Part shown: positions 59,105 through 64,000 of the stretch, piece by piece
How positions within the stretch are numbered: the stretch's first letter is position 1
Layout: each line of letters starts with the position of its first letter
DNA from: DASXKD01 sp963707905
GTDB taxonomy: Bacteria; Actinomycetota; Actinomycetes; Streptosporangiales; Streptosporangiaceae
Assembly: GCA_963707905.1 (NCBI GenBank)
Contig: CAVPSA010000005.1
Coordinates: 145,544-209,543, forward strand
DNA length: 64,000 bases
Reading direction: 5' to 3'
Notes under the pieces: model-generated
What the model was told of the DNA's origin: nothing
Database searches by the model: none
The model's input: the letters and a program-made list of their open reading frames with translations, nothing else
Position numbers and translations under genes: made by a program

Positions 59105-60387
59105 CGCACAGGCAGGCCGCCGGGGCGCCGCCCACGGCCGGCGGCCCGTGGCCGGAGCCCGAGGAACGGGTCGGCCGGCGCTGGATCGTGCTCATCGCGC
59201 TGGCCAACCTCGGCCTCTACCTGGCCTACCTCGGCCCGATCTCGGTGCTGCTGCCCAACCAGGTCCAGGCGATCGCCGGGCCCGCGCACAAGGTCGCCGT
59301 CCTCGGCTGGGTGACCGGCATCGGCGCCGCGGTGGCGATGATCGCCAACCCGGTCGCCGGTGCGCTGTCGGACCGGACCGTGGGCCGGTTCGGCCGGCGC
59401 CGCCCGTGGATCGCTGGCGGCACGCTGGCCGGGTCGGCCGCGCTGGTGCTGCTGGCCGGCCAGCATGCCCTGGCCGGCGTCATCCTCGGCTGGTGCCTGG
59501 CGCAGGCCAGCCTGAACGCGATGCAGGCCAGCCTCAGCGCGGCCGTGCCCGACCAGGTACCTGTCGCGCAGCGGGGCACGGTTTCCGGCTGGATCGGCTT
59601 GCCGCAGAGCGTCGGCGTGCTGCTGGCCGTGGTGCTGGTCACCGATGTGGTGACCGGCAACGGCGGCTATGTGCTGCTCGCGGCCTGCGTCCTGGCCTGC
59701 GCACTGCCGTTCGCGCTCACCATGCCGGACCTGCCCGTGCCCCGCTCGGCCCGGCCGCCCTGGGACTGGCGCGCCTTCGCCAGGTCGTTCTGGCTGAGCC
59801 CGCGGCGCTACCCAGACTTCGCCTGGGCCTGGCTCACCAGGTTCGCGGTCAACCTCGGCAACGCGATGACCCTGCTGTACCTGCTGTACTTCCTGCGCGA
59901 CCGGATCCACTACAGCCGGCTGTTCCCCGGCCACAAGGCCGAGGACGGCCTGGTCGTGCTGATCCTGCTCTACCTGGCCGGGGTCGTGCTCACCGCGGTG
60001 GCCGGCGGTGTCCTCTCCGACCGCACCGGGCGCCGCAAGCTGCCGGTCACGGTGGCCGGCCTGGTCATGGCCGCGGCCGCGGCCGTGCTTGCGCTGTGGC
60101 CGTCCTGGCCGGCCGCGATGGCAGCGTCGGCGATCATGGGCCTGGGCTACGGGGTGTACCTGTCGGTGGATGCGGCCCTGGTTACCCAGGTGCTGCCCGC
60201 GGCGGCCGCGCGGGCCAAGGACCTGGGCATCATCAACATCGCCAACTCCGGGCCGCAGGTGCTTGCCCCGGCGGTCGCCGCGCCCCTGGTCAGCCAGCTT
60301 GGCGGGTACCGGTCCCTGTACCTTTCTGTGGCCGTCGTCACGGTGCTCGGGTCGCTGTTCGTCCAGCGAATCCGCTCGGTCCCGTGA
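59101..60387 (+). CDS. MFS transporter
   Basis: 428 residues with about twelve membrane segments, such as WIVLIALANLGLYLAYLGPI, GVILGWCLAQASLNAMQASL, VVLILLYLAGVVLTAVAGGV and LYLSVAVVTVLGSLFVQRI. The DRTVGRFGRRRPW and DRTGRRK loops are the MFS signatures, in the style of GPH/SLC45-like carriers. The GTG start overlaps the aldehyde dehydrogenase stop (GTGA), so both share the KstR-type promoter. Substrate unknown; uptake or efflux of a steroid intermediate is inference. Confidence 0.87.
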   Translation: MTHRQAAGAPPTAGGPWPEPEERVGRRWIVLIALANLGLYLAYLGPISVLLPNQVQAIAGPAHKVAVLGWVTGIGAAVAMIANPVAGALSDRTVGRFGRRRPWIAGGTLAGSAALVLLAGQHALAGVILGWCLAQASLNAMQASLSAAVPDQVPVAQRGTVSGWIGLPQSVGVLLAVVLVTDVVTGNGGYVLLAACVLACALPFALTMPDLPVPRSARPPWDWRAFARSFWLSPRRYPDFAWAWLTRFAVNLGNAMTLLYLLYFLRDRIHYSRLFPGHKAEDGLVVLILLYLAGVVLTAVAGGVLSDRTGRRKLPVTVAGLVMAAAAAVLALWPSWPAAMAASAIMGLGYGVYLSVDAALVTQVLPAAAARAKDLGIINIANSGPQVLAPAVAAPLVSQLGGYRSLYLSVAVVTVLGSLFVQRIRSVP

Positions 60388-60394
60388 TCTCCGC

Positions 60395-60445
60395 TCAATC
60401 ATGGGGGTTTGGTCGCTCCGCGATACCAAATGCCATGATCATTGA
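60395..60445 (+). terminator. Imperfect nested hairpin after the MFS gene
   Basis: TTTGGT (60408-60413) pairs with ACCAAA (60425-60430). Outside it, TCAAT-CATGG (60395-60404) pairs with CCATGATCATTGA (60433-60445) with a small bulge. Eight bases after the MFS stop. The remainder to 60640 has no gene I can support. Confidence 0.5.
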
Positions 60446-60640
60446 CGACGGGCAGGGCTATTGGTGTCCCAACGGCTGCAGCAGTTCGTGAGGTTCGGCG
60501 TGGCGGCGTGATACAACGGTGGCCGCCGCTCAGAACTTCAAGATCAACTTATCCCGGAACTGAGGCTAGGGCCGCAGTAGGGCCGGGACCGAGGGCTGCG
60601 CCGGGGGCTGCTGTTGAAGCTGCGCACCCAAGTGGCTCGA

Positions 60641-62311
60641 TCAGGGTTGGTTGGCTTGCGCGGCTTCGCCTTGACCGCGGCGGCGGTGCGTGACTTCGGC
60701 CCGAAGCGCTGCTGCTGCCTGGTGGTCACCCAGCTGCTCGAGGTCCTTGGCGAGGTTACCGGCCGAGGCCAGGGTCTTGGGGTGGTCGTCGCCGAGGACG
60801 CGGCGCCGCCGGGCGAGGGTGTCGGTGTCCAGGTCCCTGGCCGCCTCGGCCTCTCCGAGCCGGCGCAGGTCAGCAGCGAGGTTGCTGGCCGTGATCAGGG
60901 TCCACGGGTGGTCGGGGCCGTGGACTGTGCGGCGCCGGGCCAGCGTATCGGCATCCAGGTCCCGGGCGGCTTGGTGCAGGCCCAGGCGGCTCAGGTCCTG
61001 GCTGAGGTTGTGTTGCGAGGTCAAGGTGTCGGGGTGGTCGGGGCCAAGGACGCGGCGCCGCCGGGCAAGGGTGTCCTCGTCGACCTCGCGCGCCGCCTGG
61101 GTCTCCCCGAGCTTGCGCAGGTAGGCGGCCACGCTGTTGCGGGAGGTGAGCGTGTGGGGGTGGTCGTCGCCCAGGACGCGCTGCCGGTCGGCCAGCACCC
61201 GCTCGTACAGCGGGATCGCCCGCTGCACATCGCCCGCCTCCTGATACGCGCCGGCAAGGAGGTGCCGGGAGGCCATCGTCTCGGGGTGATCGTCGCCCAG
61301 GACGCGCCGCCGGTCGGCCAGCAGCTGTTCAAACAGCGGGATCGCCCGCTGCACATCCCCGAGCTCCTGGTAGGCGGCGGCCAGGTCGCCCCGGACCGTC
61401 AAGGTGGTGGGGTGCTCGCCGCCCAAGAGCCGCTCTTGGCCGGCCAGTGCCTGCTCATACAAGGCGACGGCGCGCCGCACGTCGCCCGCTTCGCCGTAGG
61501 CACCCGCGAGGTTGTGCCGCGAGACGATCGTGTCGGGGTGATCGTCTCCCAGGACCCGCTGCCGGTCGGCCAGCACCTGCTCATACAGGCCGATCGCCCG
61601 CTGCAGGTCTCCTTGTTCGTGGTAGGCGGCGGCCAGGTTGTTGCGGTAGGACAGGGTGTCGGGATGGCCGGCGCCCAGCAGCCGCTCGCCGTCGGCGGCC
61701 ACCCGCTCCAGCAGCGGCAGTACCCGGCGGGTCTCCCCGGCCGCCTGGCAGGCCATCGCCAGGTTGTTGCGGTAGGACAGGGTGTCGGGATGGCCGGCGC
61801 CCAGCAGCCGCTCGCCGTCGGCGGCCACCCGCTCCAGCAGCGGCAGCGCCCGCCGCACCTCACCGGCCGCCGCGTAGGACCGCGCGAGGCCGTTCCGCGT
61901 CCCCAGGATGCGGGGGTCCTCGGCACCCAGGACCCGCTCCTGGATCGCCAGCACCTGCTCATACAGCCGGATGGCCAGCCGCACCTCGCCGGTGTCCTGG
62001 TAGACGCCGGCCAGGTTGCTCCGGAACCCCAGGGTGACCTGATCCTCGTCACCGAGCGCCCGCTCGGCGTCGGCCACCGCCTGCTCCAGCAGCGGAACAG
62101 CCCGCGCCAGCTCACCCGCCGCACGGTAGGCCGTGGCCAGATTGTTCCGCACGGCCGCGGTGACCAGATGATCGGTACCCAGCGCCCGCTGGCTGCCGGC
62201 CAGCGTCTGCTCCAGCAACGAGATGGCCTCACGCACCTCACCCGCCGCCTTATAGGCCGCCGCCAGCTTGACCTGGGACATCACGAACTCAGGATCCGCG
62301 TCTTCCACCAT
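60641..62311 (-). CDS. Tetratricopeptide repeat protein
   Basis: 556 residues made of about twelve 42-residue kinesin-light-chain-type TPRs. Each has the pattern NLAxAYxxAGDxxRAIxLYE then QxLAxxERVLGxDHPDTL. Two adjacent repeats are almost identical (RVAADGERLLGAGHPDTLSY twice, encoded near 61640-61840), showing recent duplication. It starts at an ATG at 62311. In actinobacteria such repeats often form the C-terminal half of NB-ARC/NACHT proteins, but no NTPase domain is in frame upstream, so it is a free TPR scaffold or a detached part. Not linked to the steroid genes. Confidence 0.85.
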   Translation of the reverse strand: MVEDADPEFVMSQVKLAAAYKAAGEVREAISLLEQTLAGSQRALGTDHLVTAAVRNNLATAYRAAGELARAVPLLEQAVADAERALGDEDQVTLGFRSNLAGVYQDTGEVRLAIRLYEQVLAIQERVLGAEDPRILGTRNGLARSYAAAGEVRRALPLLERVAADGERLLGAGHPDTLSYRNNLAMACQAAGETRRVLPLLERVAADGERLLGAGHPDTLSYRNNLAAAYHEQGDLQRAIGLYEQVLADRQRVLGDDHPDTIVSRHNLAGAYGEAGDVRRAVALYEQALAGQERLLGGEHPTTLTVRGDLAAAYQELGDVQRAIPLFEQLLADRRRVLGDDHPETMASRHLLAGAYQEAGDVQRAIPLYERVLADRQRVLGDDHPHTLTSRNSVAAYLRKLGETQAAREVDEDTLARRRRVLGPDHPDTLTSQHNLSQDLSRLGLHQAARDLDADTLARRRTVHGPDHPWTLITASNLAADLRRLGEAEAARDLDTDTLARRRRVLGDDHPKTLASAGNLAKDLEQLGDHQAAAALRAEVTHRRRGQGEAAQANQP

Positions 62312-62906
62312 TGCGCCTGCCCTGCTGCCATGGAGGCGGACGGTTCGGTCACATCCAGGCGTAAGCGTAGCCGCCAGCAGGGGCCGGGGCAGCTAGTGAC
62401 CTCGTTCGCGTCGCCGCCGGCAGTGGCATCTGCGCCTGCGCCGCGACTACAGGACGGCAGTCCACTCGACGAGGCGGGGGGCCTGGCCGGCTGGGTCGGG
62501 GGATTTGTTCTGCGACCCCCCAGGTGCCGTACTCCCGTGATCATGGCCAGTTCCCGCGATCTACCAGCGAGGCCGAAGCCGGCTGGCCGCCGCGATGGTC
62601 GCTGGTCCTCTACGTCGTGCTGGTCTTGTTCGATTACGGGTACGCTCGCCAGGCTCTGCGCCGAACTGGGCTGCCAGCCCGGTGACCTGCTCGGCTACGC
62701 GCCCGACCCAGATGCCCGCCCGGGCACCCCTGATCGGTGACCGCTGATCGGCGCCCGCCCTGGGCTGGGCCGGTGCCGCTGTGGGCGGCCGGATCTGCCA
62801 GTTCTGTGCGTGGGCGCTTTGGTGACGCGATCGACCGTAACTTGCCAGGCCACTTACTGGTGGCGGGGGGGCTGCCTGGTTCGCGCGTGCTGCGGGGATG
62901 CTCGTC
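62312..62906. other. Region without an intact gene; possible XRE helix-turn-helix remnant
   Basis: Nearly 600 bases between the TPR gene and the next small gene. At 62640-62740 (plus strand) the frame ending at 62740 reads LARLCAELGCQPGDLLGYAP, which resembles the end of a Cro/YozG-type HTH domain. I could not find the preceding HTH part in any frame, so this looks like a remnant. Nothing else was recognised. Confidence 0.4.
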
Positions 62907-63152
62907 CTAGGCCCCGGCTGGGGTTTCGCCGGCTGGCTGGCGGCCGGGCCGCCCGGCCGCGATCACGGCGTCGACATTGCGGAGGAAGTCGATCAGCGCG
63001 ATCGCGAGGAACACCGCGCCGATAAGTGCCAGGATCTGCGGCTCCGGCCGCCCGGTCTTGCGGGCGACCGCGCGGGCGACCGGCTTGGCGGCCTCCCTGG
63101 TCCAGCCGGTGAGGCCCGCCTGGCCCATCGCTTCGAAGTTCCATTTCGGCAT
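62907..63152 (-). CDS. Small membrane protein
   Basis: 81 residues from the ATG at 63152, with a strong AAGGAGG 8 bases upstream. MPKWNFEAMGQAGLTGWTRE is followed by a basic region and one membrane helix, ILALIGAVFLAIALIDFLRN. The tail is Gly/Pro-rich. A well-placed ribosome site and regular codon use make it a real gene. No family recognised. Confidence 0.6.
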   Translation of the reverse strand: MPKWNFEAMGQAGLTGWTREAAKPVARAVARKTGRPEPQILALIGAVFLAIALIDFLRNVDAVIAAGRPGRQPAGETPAGA

Positions 63153-63216
63153 GGGGGCTTCCTCCTTGATGTCTGGGTCATGTATGAGCGCATGTCCCGT
63201 GCTGCCGTGAAGAAAG

Positions 63217-63500
63217 TCAGCCTGGTGGTATCGCGGCGGCCCCTATTTCTTCGTCGGGGTCGATGACCGCAGGTGGCCCGGTGGTGCCGGTTTCCTTCTT
63301 CTGCTTCCCCCAGGGCCCCCACGAGTAGATGGTCACAATCGCGCCGCAGACGACGACGTAGATACCAAGGACGATGATCGGCATGGTGATGACGTGCTGC
63401 CGAAGTACAGGGTGTTGCGGATCAGGTAGAGCCCGTTGCGTGGTGGCAGGACGACGCCGATGGCCTGCCAGAACGGGGGCAGGAAGGCGACGGTCTTCTC
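63217..63500 (-). pseudogene. C-terminal remnant of a polytopic membrane protein
   Basis: On the minus strand, 63500 down to about 63400 reads VAFLPPFWQAIGVVLPPRNG then LYLIRNTLYFG, typical of the last periplasmic loop of DUF3533/YhgE-like permeases. After a frame shift near 63400 the reading continues as VITMPIIVLGIYVVVCGAIV then TIYSWGPWGKQKKE to a stop at 63217. Upstream of 63500 no further part is found. The piece from the ATG at 63384 (55 residues) might be expressed, but the whole looks like a decayed 3' end. Confidence 0.55.
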
Positions 63501-63565
63501 ACTCCTATGCCATAGTGCGCACGGGCGTCATGGCAGTGCGTCACCCCCTCGGGGTGAGAAGGGGG

Positions 63566-64000
63566 ATGAACATGGCTGGTGATCCTTACCAGGAGCTGCC
63601 GCGGGCAAAGCGAAGGCGCCTCATTTCCCGGGCGGTGCTGCGGGGCCTGCTGACCACAGCCGTGCTAGTGGTTCTGTCTTACCAGCTGCCGCTGGACCGG
63701 CCGTGGAACGCTGACACAGCGGTGCGGCTGCTGGTTGGCCTGCTGGTCTTCGCGGGCGTCACGGTGTGGCAGGTCAGGGCAATCGCTGGCGCGCGCTACC
63801 CGGGTCTGCGGGCAGCCGAGGCGCTGGGCCTGATAGTTCCCTTGTACCTGCTGCTGTTCGCCTCGACGTACTTCGTGATGGAACGAGCCTCGGCGGCGAA
63901 CTTCACCGAGCCGCTGACCCGCACCGACGCCCTGTACTTCACGGTGACGGTCTTCTCCACCGTGGGTTTCGGGGACATCACCGCCAAATCCGAGGCAGCC
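63566..64000 (+). CDS. Two-TM potassium channel, 3' end outside window
   Basis: The frame is open from the ATG at 63566 (or 63572, better spaced from GGGGG) to the window end. After a basic N-terminus, LLTTAVLVVLSYQLPL, AVRLLVGLLVFAGVTVWQVR and LGLIVPLYLLLFASTYFVME are membrane helices. The pore loop DALYFTVTVFSTVGFGDITA carries the TVGFGD potassium-selectivity filter. This is an ion-channel-2 (two-TM pore) protein, truncated in the last helix. Just upstream, TCACCCC-CTC-GGGGTGA (63541-63557) is a dyad that may be an operator. Confidence 0.85.
   Translation, partial: MNMAGDPYQELPRAKRRRLISRAVLRGLLTTAVLVVLSYQLPLDRPWNADTAVRLLVGLLVFAGVTVWQVRAIAGARYPGLRAAEALGLIVPLYLLLFASTYFVMERASAANFTEPLTRTDALYFTVTVFSTVGFGDITAKSEAA

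Noticed and set aside
60614..62740. 708-residue plus-strand frame opposite the TPR gene
   Set aside because: Repetitive Gly/Val/Gln shadow of the TPR array; only its last 33 codons, beyond the TPR gene, resemble an HTH remnant.

Overview
The window is GC-rich actinobacterial chromosome. GTG and TTG starts, GGAGG-type ribosome sites and start/stop overlaps (ATGA, GTGA) are frequent. Its core is a large steroid (cholesterol-type) catabolic cluster whose genes match, in order and motif content, those known from Mycobacterium and Rhodococcus. Genus and species cannot be read from the sequence. No rRNA, tRNA, CRISPR array, insertion sequence or origin was seen.

Layout. 1-830 is the end of an ABC permease. 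963-4368 holds KstD and a divergent second FAD dehydrogenase. 4402-6307 holds a PadR regulator and two membrane proteins. 6551-12940 holds the ring A/B genes: kshB, a small Cys protein and kshA leftward, hsaA-hsaD-hsaC-hsaB rightward. 12951-15844 is mixed (APH-type kinase, MerR plus thioredoxin, YdjM-like hydrolase). 15942-25905 is the ring C/D (HIP) block: fadD3-echA-fadE31-fadE32-fadE33 leftward and fadE30-ipdF-amidohydrolase rightward. 25965-30213 is housekeeping or sensory, including an ECF sigma factor fused to a membrane-anchored propeller. 30262-32847 is fadA5/cyp125 (side chain). 32808-36839 is a PucR regulator and a secreted BNR-repeat protein. 36864-41701 is ltp3-ltp4-DUF35 and a divergent fadD17-like ligase. 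41818-44373 is a second ECF sigma with a separate membrane propeller protein. 44515-49297 is echA19/fadD19, a nitronate-monooxygenase-like gene and an LLM oxidoreductase. 49412-57495 is fadE27-fadE26, fadA6, and ipdC-ipdB-ipdA-echA20 with a divergent SDR. 57596-60387 is an aldehyde dehydrogenase plus MFS transporter. The right end holds a TPR protein, decayed fragments and a truncated two-TM potassium channel.

Regulation. At least nine copies of a KstR-type palindrome (TnnAACnnGTTnnA) lie at the steroid promoters, nearly all in divergent intergenic gaps. One perfect KstR2-type palindrome (AnCAAGnnCTTGnT) lies between fadD3 and fadE30. This predicts the same two-tier control as in Mycobacterium: side chain and rings A/B under KstR, rings C/D under KstR2. 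Differences are visible: fadA6 carries a KstR-type rather than a KstR2-type box, and an aldehyde dehydrogenase/MFS pair carries its own KstR box.

The most unusual feature is that several genes of this one pathway contain short in-gene tandem repeats: 24 bp in hsaD, 15 bp and 18 bp in fadE32, 18 bp in fadE31 and 27 bp in fadD3. Two of these genes (hsaD and fadE32) are out of frame at the repeat. echA19 and the APH-type gene also have one-base frame breaks, without repeats. Sequencing or assembly error, decay and repeat-length variation cannot be separated from the sequence alone.
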